From Ursus arctos (Eukaryota > Chordata > Mammalia > Carnivora > Ursidae), in the NCBI RefSeq assembly GCF_023065955.2, contig NW_026622985.1:77241931-77305930 (forward strand): a stretch of 64,000 nucleotides of DNA, written 5' to 3'. The position numbers were made by a program, and so were the translations under genes. The first letter of the stretch is position 1; each line of letters begins with the position of its first letter. Shown piece after piece: positions 11,646 through 23,108 of this stretch. The notes under the pieces are model-generated. The model worked only from the letters and a program-made list of their open reading frames with translations, made no database searches and was not told the origin of the DNA.

Positions 11646-13363
11646 TGAACTAGAATTTATCATGTGATTTTTGTCACCAAATATTTCTTTGATAAAATGT
11701 CATTTCTACTTTCTGGTGGCTCCAAAGCCTAGTTCCATCTTATAAACTAGTGTATAAAGCATAGAAAGACCCAAAGTTTTAATTGAAGGGTAAAGGAACC
11801 CCCAATTACTCAGACATCTTTAAATCTTACTCAGGATAGTAAGGATGTAGGGATAAAAAAGAAAATGCCTTAGTCTCCATTCCTGTCTGCTGCCCTTTCC
11901 ATTGTATAAGGAAAGGAACAAGTCATTAAACCTTGATATCAGAACTTCTTAGAATGTTCTGGTATCAAAATTGTAGTATATATGAAGATTTAGCCACAAT
12001 GTCTTTTTGCAAGTCATAAAAGACTTTTTCCTCTGACTTAAACATCATTAGGAACCTTAGCTAGGAGTGTTCTCTTAGAATAGTAACATAAATATTGGCC
12101 CGTACAAGAAGACACTTCAAGGCTTTTGTAAAAGATGTGTATATACCTATATTCAGAAGAGCCTGAGACTTGAAATATGCCAGCATCTCAGTTTGTCTGA
12201 AGGAAAAAGGATTTATCACAGCTGCTATCCATAGGTCTCTGCACGCAGTGATACTGATACAATAGAGAGGAAGGTTGCAGAATTTAAATTAGACATAATA
12301 GATACTTTTAGAGGATATTATATGGAGCAATCCAGCATTAGTAAGATAATATATATGAATCCTTAATAGTTTACCCTGCAGAATGATTTTTGTATATTTT
12401 ATGCCAAGGAAAACAATGCTTAGATACTCAAAAATGAGCTCCCACAAGATTTTCCCATAAACTCCTTGGCTCTAGGGATTATTTATTATTGCTTCTCTGT
12501 TGCAGATTAAGAATATGGGGAAGAAAAGTAGGAGAATGTGATAATTTTAATACACTGATGATAGCTTTAGTTTCAGGATATTCTTCTGAGAATGAAAATA
12601 CTTAAAGCCTTCATTGAGTCTTCAGGCAATTCAGCAGCTCTTTTCTCCTGTTGCTTCAAAAACCACGTATACCACGAAGCCTATTGGACTTCCTAACACC
12701 CCCTCCCATGAATCCACATCCAAATTTGATTGTACCGTAGAGGTGATGGATGCCTCAGGCCTAAATTCCACTTGGGCAAACATTCAAAAGACCCACCAAA
12801 GCCATGAGATGTCGTTGGCATAGTTATGTCTGCACAGCCAAAGCTTCTACCAATTCCAGAAATAAAAGAAAGAATTATGATAGAGAAAGGACTCCAAATA
12901 CTATAAGAAGTTCTCTCTGATATATTTGTTCTTATGAATTATTATGCCAACATATTAAACATACGATTTCTTGTAATCGAGTGGACATCTTTACAAAAGA
13001 ATTATCAGCTTGCGTGTAAGAAAGAAAAGTTATTCTATTAGAATTAACTTATGTGTGACATTATGCTTAGATTTTTCAAGATCATTTTGGCGATGGCACT
13101 TCTTGCAGCTGGAGTATAATTTCATTTGGTATGGAAGTAATTTTTTTTTAGCATAATGTTTCTCACAGAAGCAGGTTTGCTTCACAACCCACAGACAGGA
13201 AGATTTTAGAAGAAATGGATCCATTTGCTGGGGGAAAAATCTGTTGCTAATACTGACTGCCAGAAAGAAACTGAATTTGCTTTTAATGTAAAGAGCTTTA
13301 TTATCACAACTAAACAGACATGTGCCATTAACATAAACAATTCAGTGTATTTTATGCCATTTA
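11646..13363. other. Unassigned sequence
   Basis: No assignable repeat. The plus-strand open frame at 12614-12823 (69 codons) is Ser/Thr-rich and looks more protein-like than most, but it has no recognisable domain, no polypyrimidine acceptor upstream and no close match I know. The open frames at 13030-13224 and 13225-13422 likewise show nothing. Confidence 0.4.
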
Positions 13364-13740
13364 TGTTGGTATGGACCAAAATGTGCCCTCTGCCCCCCCA
13401 AATTAATATGTTGAGGCCCTAGCCGCCAACAAGACTGTATTTGGAGACAGTTAAAGTTAAATGAGGTCATAAGGGTAGGGCCCTAACCCAAAAGGCCTGG
13501 TGGCCACATGCAAACAGGAAGACACACCAGGAGTGCATGTGCGAAGAGGGAAGGCTATGTGAGGATACAGCAAGAAGGTGCTAGCTGCAAGCCAAAAAGA
13601 AAGTTCTCACCAGAAACCACCCCAGTTGGCAGCTTAATCTTGGATATCCATAATCCCGAACTGTAAGAAAATGAATTTCTGTTTTTTAAAGCCACTCAGT
13701 CTGTGGTATTCTGTTATGACAGCCCAAGCAGAGTAATACA
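13364..13740 (+). mobile_element. Solo LTR, ERVL-MaLR-like
   Basis: Starts 'tgttggtatggaccaaaatg', passes through 'aatatgttgaggccctag', 'gaggtcataagggtaggg', 'gtgaggatacagcaagaag' and ends in 'tctgtggtattctgttatga' to 'gagtaataca'. This is the standard order of the LTR group that also covers 6633 and 62172. The expected AATAAA is degraded to 'aaaatgaatttctg'. No matching 5-bp flanks were found. Confidence 0.8.
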
Positions 13741-14734
13741 TATGCTAACGCCAATTTCTTTTAAATATGGAATTCCAGAGATGGGAAAAGTGACTCAACT
13801 AAGGCTACTATTGTGCCTTACTTTTCTTGAGGTGATAAATATGGTGCTATATTATGAGTTTGGGGTATATCAAAACCAGCCTCTAACTATAAGAACAGAT
13901 AGGGTTGGGCTGAATAAAATGATTGACTGTTACTAGTAAGTCTTTATAATTGTTGAGCATAGGGCATTTAATTCAATAATTGTCAACTGTAATAATGGAC
14001 TGAATGATTGCAGATATACTTTATTTTCATTTCAATATAAAACTGCTTATGGATTATGTGTCCTTGTGGGCTTTGATCCAATAACAAATCTCTGTCAGAC
14101 AAACTTTCAGAAGCAGACTTAACAATTTTTCCCTACTCTAAGTTTATAACTGGCTGATTTTGACAGGGCAGGTCACAGAAATGGCCAGTTTGGTCATATG
14201 AGTCTCCTTGGGGGCTTCAGCTCAAAACACTTTATATTGATTCCTAGGTAAATAATACAGTGCCTTGAAGGGTCTTTTCTCATCTAATTCTTTCAGCTCA
14301 CTTATTTTGTATTTTTCTCCTATAAGTTTCCATTAATTTATTATTGTTCCTCCCCAGCCAATTCACTCTCCCCCAGATTTAGCAACTATTTTTCTCTGGT
14401 CATCTTCTATACCTGTATGCTGAATTTACTCTTTTAGATAACTGTTTCCTTTCTGTCTAGCATTTTTGGTGCATTTCTCTCAGTTGGTTCTCCTCTTAAA
14501 TAATCTCATGTCCCCAATATATCACTTCCCCAGTAGTCTCATTGGAACTTACTGTGAATTTCCTCTTCTGTCCAATTTCTCTTCGGCTTTTGTGTTGACT
14601 TTATTGATTATATAGACTTTATTTACCCTTTGTACGTCTATATTTTCTACCCTGTTTACTTAATATATGCTATCAAAATAGCTTATCAAAGAAATTCATG
14701 AGTTCTATTAAGTATTTTCAAGAATATTATCTCT
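13741..14734. other. Unassigned sequence
   Basis: T- and C-rich toward 14280-14660 with no named repeat. The open frame at 13703-13936 straddles the LTR end and is not supported as a gene. Confidence 0.45.
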
Positions 14735-14944
14735 GGGGCATCTGGATGGCTCAGTTGGTTAAGAGTCTGACTCCTGGTTTTGGCTCTGGTCATGATCTCA
14801 TAGGTCATGAGATTGAGCCCCATGTGGGACTCCATGCTCAGTGGGGAGTCTGCTTGGGATTCTCTCCATCTGCCCCTCCCATCACTCACATGTGTGCATG
14901 CTCTCCCATTCTAAAATAAATAAAGAAATCTTTATTAAAAAAAA
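14735..14944 (+). mobile_element. CAN-SINE, older copy, sense
   Basis: Begins 'ggggcatctggatggctcag' (tRNA-derived head with polymerase III box A region), continues with 'gtcatgagattgagcccc' (box B-like region) and ends in 'aaataaataaagaaatcttt' plus an A-run. Divergent from the young consensus and without a clear target duplication. Confidence 0.92.
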
Positions 14945-14972
14945 TGTTACCTGTTAGTTTGAAATCAGAGGC

Positions 14973-14993
14973 TTTTTTTTTTTTTTTTTTTTT
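14973..14993. repeat. Lone poly(T)21 tract
   Basis: Twenty-one consecutive T with no attached SINE or L1 body. Similar lone tracts occur at 41686-41704 (T19) and 61169-61188 (T20). They may be remnants of poly(A)-only retrotransposition or independent expansions. Confidence 0.85.
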
Positions 14994-15199
14994 GGTAATG
15001 GCTTATTTTGTGATTCAAATCTGTTCCAAATAGTGGCCACCATGTATTAATTTATTCACATATATAGGTAGATAATAGCAAATGTCAGTCTGGTCAAAAT
15101 CATGGTTACTTTGGAGACATACTGGCAACACAAATAGTATGTTAGGTAAAGATGGGATAAAATAAATAGATATTTTGTTTTATGACATGGTCATTGGAA

Positions 15200-16510
15200 T
15201 GGTTAATTTTATGCGTTGACTTGGCTAGATTATATATAGTACCCAGTTATTTAATCAAACACTAATCTAGTCGTTTGTAGATGTAATTATCATGTACACT
15301 CTGTTGGCCTTATATATGTGGCTTTGGAATTGGGTAATGAGTAGAACTTTGAAGATATTTTATGAATGCTAGAAGAAGCCTATATTGTCCTGAAGAGAAA
15401 TATGAATGTTAAAGGTGATTCTGTTGAAGACTCAGAAGGAAGTGAAAAGGATGGTAGAGAAAGCTTTGGAGAACACATGTATTGTCATGAACAGAATGTT
15501 GGGGAAATAAAATTAAAGGAAATAAGAGGGAATTGTATATCACGCTATTGGACAATGGTGGAAGGGTGATTCTTGTTATAAGGTGGCAGAAATGCTGGCT
15601 GAATTGTGTTCTGTTGTGTGTAAAGTAGAACTTGCCAGCATTGAACTTAGATATTAAGCTGAGGAGATTTCAAGCAAAAAACGGAAAGTGCAGCTTGGTT
15701 TCTCCTTGATGCGTATAGTAAAAGGTGAGAGGAGAGAAGTAAATGGAGGAAGGAACTGTTAAGCACTTGATGATTTGGGAAGTTCTCAGCCTTTCCAGAT
15801 AGTGTACTTTGGAATCAGGGCCAAGGATGTGACTGGACAATCATATGCTAAAAAGATTAGTCCCATGTTTCATGGATTCAATCAGCCACCTCTGGACAAG
15901 CAAGGATAGAGATGGGGGTTATCTAGGAAGGATGTGGATATTTCTCTTGTGGAATGGCATCTACCCCCTGACATCGACAGAAGGCTAACATGGCTTTTTA
16001 AAAATGTTACATCAGTAGACACACTTGTACTTTGGACTGAAGGGGGCCCAGAGAGGGCAAAATGAAGGAAAGCTGTCAGACTTCTGGGATTCCATACACA
16101 GGAAATGGACTGATAGAATTACTCAGCTATGAACATGCACTATTCAAGAGAAGAAAATAATGATTTCTGTGTCAGAGTGCAGATGTAGAGACTCAGAAGG
16201 CAGAGTCAGGGGTCAGCACAGTCCAGAGGTTGGGCCTGCAGGACTACTACAGGCCCATAGGGCAGACCAAGCCACAGAGAATTATACTCAGGTCTTGAAA
16301 CCTATTGGAAATTGTCCTGCTTCATTGTAAACTTGCTTTAGACTAGGAACCTGTTTATTCTTTTCCAGATCCTTCAGAGGGAGCATGGCTTTGCCAGCAA
16401 CTCCTTTTCAAACTTCTGGCCTCCAGAACCATGAGAGAATTTATTTCTGTTGTTTTAAGCCACCACATTTGTGGTTATTATTGTGGCTATCCCTATGAGA
16501 CCAATAGAGA
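15200..16510 (+). mobile_element. Degraded ERVL-MaLR provirus-like remnant (LTR pieces plus internal region)
   Basis: At 15200-15310 'ggttaattttatgcgttgac' followed by 'cccagttatttaatcaaaca' matches a MaLR/ERVL-type LTR. From 15319 'tggctttggaattgggtaat' begins text that resembles the MaLR internal region, including 'gtgattcttgttataaggtg', 'ttgtactttggactgaaggg' and long purine-rich stretches. From about 16290 a 3' LTR portion appears with 'cttctggcctccagaaccat' and 'tctgttgttttaagccacca', ending near 'gaccaatagaga'. The internal reading frames are broken. The two ends look like different LTR families, so it may be a composite of two insertions. Confidence 0.6.
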
Positions 16511-16686
16511 TTGTGGAACAGTTAACAACTAGATACTTCCTTAATTGTATTATACGTAACTTTTGCTTCCTCTAGTGCTAAACAAATACTGCTTATATAA
16601 GTCAAGGTGTATGTAGAGTTCAAACACTGACTTGCTCAGTATACCAGGTTCTAAATGAGTGCGTTATGCCTAAAAGTTGTAATCTC

Positions 16687-16749
16687 TTTTTTCATCTCAC
16701 TTTTCCCCCTCCTCTTCCTCCTCTCTTTTCTTCTCCTTTCATTCCTCCC
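16687..16749. repeat. Polypyrimidine tract
   Basis: CT-rich run of about 60 bp ('cccctcctcttcctcctctc') with few purines. Confidence 0.75.
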
Positions 16750-16897
16750 AATTTGATACTTCTAATTTATCAGTTATCAAAAATTTTCTTAAAAGTAGTT
16801 GAAATGTATTTAAAGTCTCTTTAATGTGTGAAATGAAAAAATAAAGAATTCTAGTTCTGGACCAAAGAGAACTTGATTTTAGTTGGCTAGGGCTTAC

Positions 16898-16955
16898 AAT
16901 TCCATTATATATATACATACACATATATACACACACACATATACATTTATATCTG
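16898..16955. repeat. Mixed (TA)n/(CA)n microsatellite
   Basis: Alternating purine-pyrimidine run with 'atatatacatacacatata' and 'cacacacacatatac'. Confidence 0.85.
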
Positions 16956-17189
16956 GGAATTTATAATATGAACATATAGAATAGAAAAGTTCTAATCTCA
17001 TTTGGATTTTTAACAGCATATTGGTAAAAATAATTGTAGTTGTTTGAAAAAAATTCACAGGATTTACTTAGGAGACCCTAATAGTTTTAATGATGTGTTT
17101 ACATGACATTTGAAAATGTATTATAATTTTAGTCAACCAGAACAATTGTCTTAATCTATAAGTTACAAACACATTCACTGTTTAAATGG

Positions 17190-17350
17190 AAAAAAATCAT
17201 CAATTAATTACTTACCATGCACTTTTTATCCTTATGAATAATTCATAGGATAAAAGCTCCCCTGCAGGTAATTAGAGCACATTATGTATAATCACTTGCC
17301 AAATTCCATGTTTTAAATCAATCATTTTTTGTGTTCATATGTTTGAAGTA
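17190..17350. promoter_or_regulatory. Repeat-free, TAAT-rich block, candidate conserved noncoding element
   Basis: No repeat family is recognisable. Homeodomain-type cores occur at 'caattaattactta' and 'ggtaattagagc', and the local complexity is high for so AT-rich a segment. That texture is common in developmental enhancers, but conservation cannot be seen from one genome. Confidence 0.25.
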
Positions 17351-18119
17351 CTTTCAGAAGTAAATAATCACAGAGCCCAACAAATGAGATAAAATGGTAA
17401 AACAAATATAGCAAAGTATATTAAGAAAGCGGTGGAATGAAGCAGAATCTCTTCTATGAGCAACCAGGCAGCTTTATGGCAGTTGGAGGTATTGGGAAAA
17501 CAGCATTTTAACAACAACATATAGTTGAGGATCCTGGAAAATAATTTTTTTAATGCAGATACAACAGGAAAAAGTGAAGGTATAATCAAAGTGCAATGCA
17601 ATTAATGAGGGACAACTATCTAGTGAAACAGAAGATCAAACTTGTTTTTAAAAAAGGCAATGACTGTAAGCTGTTTTAAAAAAATATTAGTTTCCAGAAT
17701 CCTCAACTATAAGATACTGTAATATTTCTTGAGACGTGAGTAGTGCATTACATTGAGTAGATCATAAGCTACAGGACTGTCAGTTTCTCCAGTTCACCTA
17801 GTATATTCTACACATAGTCAGAATTCAGTAAACATATATATTTTAATGTAGATGCCAGGAGAACATCAATCACAAGTCAGTCAGAGAGCACAGAGACATT
17901 CTTTTTAAAGCTTAATTGAAGTGTAGAGTATAGCAGTAAGAACTTCTTCAATACAAGTGCTTAATCACCCTTTACAAGAATAATAACCCCTGGGAGTTCG
18001 AATATCAGGCTTTACACCTAAGCAGGTTTGGGCTGTAAAGAAACGCTTTCCTACGATGGTACACCCAAGGATACTACACCTCATTGAGGAGGGTATGGGT
18101 GGGAAAAGCTGCCATTCTG
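17351..18119. other. Unassigned sequence
   Basis: No gene or named repeat. The minus-strand open frame at 17368-17601 (77 codons) encodes a hydrophobic, low-complexity peptide with no family I recognise. Confidence 0.4.
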
Positions 18120-18330
18120 CAAGGGTCTTAATGAGCAAATATGCTTTTTCTTTAGTTCATAGGAAAGAATAATAGAATCCTCTGAGAATGTGCAATCAAT
18201 GAACTATTCTTGCTGATTTTGCTGGTTTATTTTCTTTAAAGAAAAACCCAGGCCAAAGCCTCAATGTGTTTCAAGGTTGGTATTGCCCTTTGATGCCTGG
18301 AAGATGCAAATAAAAATTTCCTCTGGTTAT
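18120..18330. promoter_or_regulatory. Repeat-free block with octamer and TCF-like motifs
   Basis: Contains an exact POU octamer ATGCAAAT at 18304-18311, the TCF/LEF-like string CCCTTTGATG just upstream (18286-18295), and short symmetrical A/T patches such as 'tctttaaagaaaaa'. No repeat is recognisable. Enhancer function is inference. Confidence 0.25.
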
Positions 18331-19129
18331 ATCATCCTAAGTCCATTTTCCTGAGAATTCCAGAGATTTAATTTAGCCAAATATGAGTTAGCACTTAGAT
18401 AGATGATCAGAAACATACAAAAATAACTCCAGTCTTCTGTAATGACTTTAGTAAAGTTTTCAGCTTTCCTCAATAGTGATCTTACACATCTTTTGTTAGA
18501 ATTTTTTTTTCCCTTAAGGTGCTTCTGTGGGTTTATCACAGATTTGACCTTAATTCTTCATTCTATCCTGTAGTCATGATATTTGTGTAATATCAGAAAT
18601 CAGGAGAAAGAAATAAAATTATCAAATACTTTTTAATTATTGGAACCTGTTCCTTTATAATTAAGAACAAGGTAAATATGCCATTATTATTAATTCTGAT
18701 CGATATAATGATCATATAATGTATTTTATATGGTGTCTTATAAAATAAGACAAAAGAGAGTTAAAAGGATTAGAAAAGTTACAGTACAATCATTTTCACA
18801 GGTAAAATGCTCAGATACATAGAAAAGCACAATGATTTTTAGGTAATTTAGCAATTTGGCTGTGTATAGAATCCATTAGAAGAGCCAGTTTCATTGGTAG
18901 AACATTAGTTTAAAAATAATTCTTTAATATCCTATCCTATTTACAATAAAGTCAGGGTCAAAACCTAAGTCTAGGTCAAAAACTTGGCCGATAAATGTGT
19001 GAAAGTTTTGATAAAGAGCTTTTTATAATCAGATTCCTGTGATTAAATATATCTGGAGTGAGGCATGGGAATCTGTATTTTATAAAACTTTTAGGCAGAT
19101 GTAAGAACACATGATCCTAAGGATAATGT
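18331..19129. other. Unassigned AT-rich sequence
   Basis: No gene or clear repeat. Open frame 18327-18539 (minus) is unsupported. Confidence 0.45.
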
Positions 19130-19245
19130 ATAAATTATTCAACTTGACATTTAAGACCTTTCACACTGTGCCTTACCCAAATGTCTCCCATTTCCTGTCA
19201 GTCATGGCCATGTGTTGCTGGGTGTTAGACTAGAATTTTCACCAT
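19130..19245 (+). mobile_element. L2 LINE fragment, sense, interrupted by a SINE
   Basis: The phrase 'catttaagacctttcacact' followed by 'gtgccttacccaaatgtc' matches the L2 3' region. L2-like text appears to resume after the SINE at 19443-19500. Short and divergent. Confidence 0.45.
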
Positions 19246-19262
19246 TCCCTGAGCACAATACT

Positions 19263-19425
19263 ACTTTTTTTTTTTTTTAAGGATTTATTTATTTTATGGT
19301 GGGGAGGGGAAGGGCAAGAGGGAGAATCTCAAGCAGACTCCCAACTGACTGGGAGCCCAACCTGGGGTTGAATCCCATGACCCTGAGATCTGACCTGAGC
19401 CAAAATCAAGAGTCGGACACTTGAC
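19263..19425 (-). mobile_element. CAN-SINE, 5'-truncated, antisense
   Basis: T-run, 'ttaaggatttatttatttta', a purine-rich body and 'tgacctgagccaaaatcaag', then the element stops at 'ggacacttgac' without the head complement. The flanking target duplication (tccctgagcacaatact at 19246-19262, tccctgagcacagtact at 19426-19442) starts right at that break, so the truncation occurred at insertion. The polymerase III box A region is absent. Confidence 0.92.
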
Positions 19426-19442
19426 TCCCTGAGCACAGTACT

Positions 19443-20086
19443 TTCTTAACAAATTTTAGTCCTTTCTGCCATGAAGTATCTTTCTCTTCTGACTGAAAAG
19501 ACATGGCTTAGTGGATAGAGTTTAGATGAAGTCAAATGTATACATTGTGACTAGTTTATAGAGAAGTTTATTTCAAGTTATTAAGTGACTTAAAGGATTA
19601 TTTGAAAACCTAAATAAACCTAAAGGAACTTTTCAAAAGAATTCTCAAAGCTGCACCTCAAAAGTGACCACTAGGGATTTGTTTCCTCTTTTAAAATTAG
19701 GAAGTCATGTTCTGCAATGGAAAGCTTTGATAAATTCTATTTCCACATTGCTGTTGTTGCAATAACTAGGAAGCCACCATGTTCAGGAAATTGCTGCATC
19801 CGAACTGTACATGTACTGCTCCAAGTTCCAAAACTTTGTCATGTCAGCTCTGATCACATGAAAGATCACATAAACACTATGGAGTTGCTCAAGGTTGAGG
19901 CTCTTCGAAGACAGAATGGTCAAGATCAAGTATTACTTCTTTCAATAAATTTCTCCAGTTTTCAGAAGAATTAGTCCCATTCAGTATCCCCATTGAATTC
20001 TGTATATAATACCATATTATCATGCATTACTATCCCTGGCAGGTATTTGTGTGTGTTTCCATTGAAATTTCTGATTTCCTTTAGAA
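19443..20086. other. Unassigned sequence
   Basis: No named repeat beyond a possible L2 remnant at the left end. The 85-codon plus-strand frame at 19717-19974 has no recognisable domain. Confidence 0.4.
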
Positions 20087-20433
20087 CAGTAGTTCTGAGC
20101 TTTTTGCTCTAAAGTTGCCTTTAAAGTTGACTTAAAATGATCAAGTCCTTCAAAGAGGTTTTGTTTGTGTAATAATACCTATTGGTATTTATCATGTTAG
20201 AAATTAAAACTAAATAAGAATTTAAGGCATGAGAATTCACAAGCACTTATTACATTAGCCGTCAAAGCAATAATGTCTTTAAATGTTATGCAGCCTCTGT
20301 AGATACTCATGGGAGAATGAGAGTAAAAAAGGAATAAATATCTTAATAGTATGAAAATAATTTTGACAACACTGACCCCATGAAAATGTCCCCAGAACTC
20401 CTAGGGGTCCCAAAATTATTCTGAGAACCACTG
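20087..20433. mobile_element. hAT-Charlie-type nonautonomous DNA transposon (MITE)
   Basis: Bounded by 13-bp terminal inverted repeats, cagtagttctgag at 20087-20099 and ctgagaaccactg at 20421-20433, which match the CAGTGGTTCTCA...TGAGAACCACTG ends of mammalian Charlie-group elements. The interior includes 'gaggttttgtttgtgtaata', 'ttagaaattaaaactaa', 'gttatgcagcctctg' and 'catgggagaatgagagt', all from the same consensus. At 347 bp it carries no transposase. The 8-bp flanks are only loosely similar, consistent with great age. The open frame 20279-20476 lies inside it. Confidence 0.85.
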
Positions 20434-20596
20434 TTTCAGGAAATTGTAGTAGTTTGGAGGAATTTGAACTCTCCATGCACTGTCATAGATTTAGACCATG
20501 AAATGTTAGGTGAGTGAGAAAACGTAGTCATTAGTGTTTGGGGAACCAAGTTGGGTATTAATGTGGAAGCTCTGAATTTAAGACTTTATTTTCAGG

Positions 20597-20792
20597 GGGT
20601 GCCTGGGTGGCTCAGTCGTTAAGCGTCTGCCTTTGGTTCAGGGCGTGATCCCGGAGTCCTGGGATCAAGCCCCACATTGGGCTCCTCTGCTGGGAGCCTG
20701 CTTCTTCCTCTCCCGCTCCCCCTGCCTGTGTTCCCTCTCTCGCTGGCTGTCTCTCTCTCTGTCAAACAAATAAAATCTTTACGGAAAAAAAA
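20597..20792 (+). mobile_element. CAN-SINE, young arctoid subfamily, sense
   Basis: Head 'ggggtgcctgggtggctcag', body with 'cctctcccgctccccctgcc' and 'tctctcgctggctgtctc', tail 'aaacaaataaaatcttt'. Exact 17-bp target duplication aagactttattttcagg at 20580-20596 and 20793-20809. The polymerase III A and B box regions of the tRNA-derived head are present. This copy gives a sense-strand reading of the subfamily. Confidence 0.97.
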
Positions 20793-20809
20793 AAGACTTT
20801 ATTTTCAGG

Positions 20810-21199
20810 AGAAAATAAACTGTTTACATGATTATATTTCTATCCAGATAAAACGTAGAACCATATGAAGTAATTATTTTCAGATCTGAAACATTGAATA
20901 CTAGAAATTGGTGCTAACTAAATAGGATACACTTTAATTCAATGAAAAAGTAAAAATATAGATACATTTTTACTTATAGTACATTTCAGTTTTACCCAAA
21001 TTAGATACACCATGGATCACATGTTGCATTCAACTCTATTTCTACCATGATGAAAATCTGTGTATCATGTTTATTTCTAAGTAGAGGTTTGTCTTATTTC
21101 CACACTAGTACCACAAATAAATTGATGTTTCTTTTGGAGTTTTCAGAGCTAACAAATACCTCTAGTCAAATATGGGAGAAGTTTTGCCAACATTCAGTC
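20810..21199. other. Unassigned AT-rich sequence
   Basis: No gene or named repeat. Confidence 0.45.
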
Positions 21200-21320
21200 T
21201 TGGATCTCATGGACAGTGAGTTCTAATCCCGATTTTGCCAGTGACTAATTCTGTGGCATTGAACATGTCATTTTACTTTTCTGTCTCGGTTCTGTCATCT
21301 GTGAAGTAGAGATAATATTG
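21200..21320 (+). mobile_element. MIR SINE, sense
   Basis: The order 'gagttctaatcccgattttg', 'ccagtgactaattctgtggc', 'tcattttacttttctgtctc' and 'gtcatctgtgaagtagagat' follows the MIR core (tRNA-derived CORE-SINE, inactive since early mammals). Confidence 0.7.
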
Positions 21321-22021
21321 TTCAGTTGAGCACATTGTTCTAACTTGTAGCCTCTGGGTGACTTCACAAAAGAAATTCTTCATATGAATTTGAATATATG
21401 CCGAGAAAATTAGAACAAGTTATCTACTTCAAAAACATTCAAGAAAGAGCCAATGGAAATAATTTTTAAAATGTACCATATGCATTTTAAAATTGGAATA
21501 AATATCATCCTAGGAAATCCATCACCACATTTGTAAAAATTTAAGAGATAATTGTTTTATTCTCTATTGTGGAAGAAAGACATCTAAGTGCAACTTGTCT
21601 CTTTTGGAAAGGTTATAATCCCATCACAATCATTTAACTATATCTGTGAGTCACAGTTGGTGCTAGGTGATTTACTGGAAAAACTATTCAAACAATGACA
21701 GAAAATGAAGAAGAATAAATCTTTTTGCTCTTTGTACAGTTATTAAGTAACCAGCTCTCTCAGCCTCATGAAACATCTGTATTGCTAGTTTAAAAAATAA
21801 ATTTCCTGAGGTACAATGTCAATTTTTCTTGAAAGTAGTAGCCAAGTCAGAGAAAAAAGAATGCTGAAAAAAATTATATACATATCTTTACATATATAAC
21901 AGTGAATTACTTCTAGTTTACTTTTGGCCATCCCTGGCATTTTACATTGTTGGTAATAATTGTTTGCTGCTGTTTCAAGAATCATGCATAGTATCTTCCA
22001 GGTACACTTAAATTAAAGTAT

Positions 22022-22120
22022 AGCAGTAATGATTATGATCACAGGATCTGGAATCAAAGAAATTTGGGTTTGAATTCATTTTTTCCATTTATAAGCTATA
22101 GAACTTTTTAAATTTATAAT
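22022..22120 (+). mobile_element. MIR-like fragment, sense
   Basis: 'cacaggatctggaatcaaag' then 'tttgggtttgaattcatttt' and 'ccatttataagctatagaac' parallel the MIR 5' half. Divergent. Confidence 0.5.
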
Positions 22121-22854
22121 TTCAAAAGTTACTTACTGTGATGAATATATAATTGTACTGAACATCAAACATTTGCTTTAGAAAATTAAAAAATATCCAT
22201 TATGTGAGAACTATCCTTTGAATAACATGAACTCTGATTTATATTATAAATGTTTAGAGTTGTATTATCTTGCAGATACATAAATTAAGTATAACTATAT
22301 TTTAAAGAAGTTTGGAGGGAAACAGGCAGATAGTAATAGTGGCCATATTTACTCCTGGGGCATGGAACTGGTATGTTAAAGATTATTGTTTTAGACCATT
22401 CTGCATTTTCTAAATGTTCTGTGGTTAGTAGTTCTGTGATTAGTACTAACTTCTACAGTGTTTTCTGTTTATCCTGTTGGCAAGTTTTGTTCCATTTTTG
22501 GGTTTGGTTTCTGTATCATTAAAACAAAAATAATGATACTACCTTTTTAGACTCATATAAATAATAAAATATAAACACAGAATTGATAAAAAAAATATTA
22601 CACCACTTTTTAGATCCAAGCCTTCTCCTATACAACTTATTCCATTTTTCAGATTTGTATCTTTAATTCTTAACTATGGGAACAGAATCCCGCAACTTCA
22701 AGACAAATGTGGATAGTTTAGTGATACTGGACTGGGGCTGATTAGATTACTTGGGTGGAGTACAGTATAAAGCATAAAGGCTATGGGTTCAATCCACTGT
22801 TGTCATATCCCATTGTTTCAGCTAAGAAGTCATTACTCTGTAATGAAATTTTCT
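22121..22854. other. Unassigned sequence
   Basis: AT-rich with no gene or named repeat. Confidence 0.45.
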
Positions 22855-23085
22855 TATCAGACTGCTTTTAATTTTTTCTTTATTATTAGGTTTTCAGAAA
22901 TTTGATTGTAACATGTCTTGGTATGGTTTGTGTTTTCTCTTTCAGCTTCATTGAGCTCTTGAATATTTCATTATGTAGTGATTTTGTGATACATCTCCCA
23001 GGAATATGGATATAAAACTCAGGATCCTCTCCTTCAGAAATACATTGGCTCTTTCCTTCCTGTAATTCTTTCTCAGTTAAGGTCC
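22855..23085 (-). mobile_element. Old L1M fragment, antisense
   Basis: The plus-strand phrase 'gattgtaacatgtcttggta', then 'tggtttgtgttttctctttc' and 'agcttcattgagctcttga', is the antisense of a well-known L1M 5' segment. Confidence 0.7.
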
Positions 23086-23088
23086 TTT

Positions 23089-23108
23089 AATTAATTAATT
23101 AATTAATT
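23089..23108. repeat. (TTAA)n microsatellite
   Basis: Five tandem 'ttaa/aatt' units. Confidence 0.85.

Noticed and set aside
12614..12823. 69-codon Ser/Thr-rich open frame
   Set aside because: Looks protein-like but lacks a polypyrimidine acceptor, domain or known similarity; too short to call.
19717..19974. 85-codon frame as a gene
   Set aside because: No recognisable domain and it lies in unassigned AT-rich sequence with no splice signals.
20597..20680. tRNA-like promoter sequence (box A/box B) in SINE heads
   Set aside because: It is the tRNA-derived head of a SINE, with no complete cloverleaf; not a functional tRNA gene. The same applies to the other SINE heads.
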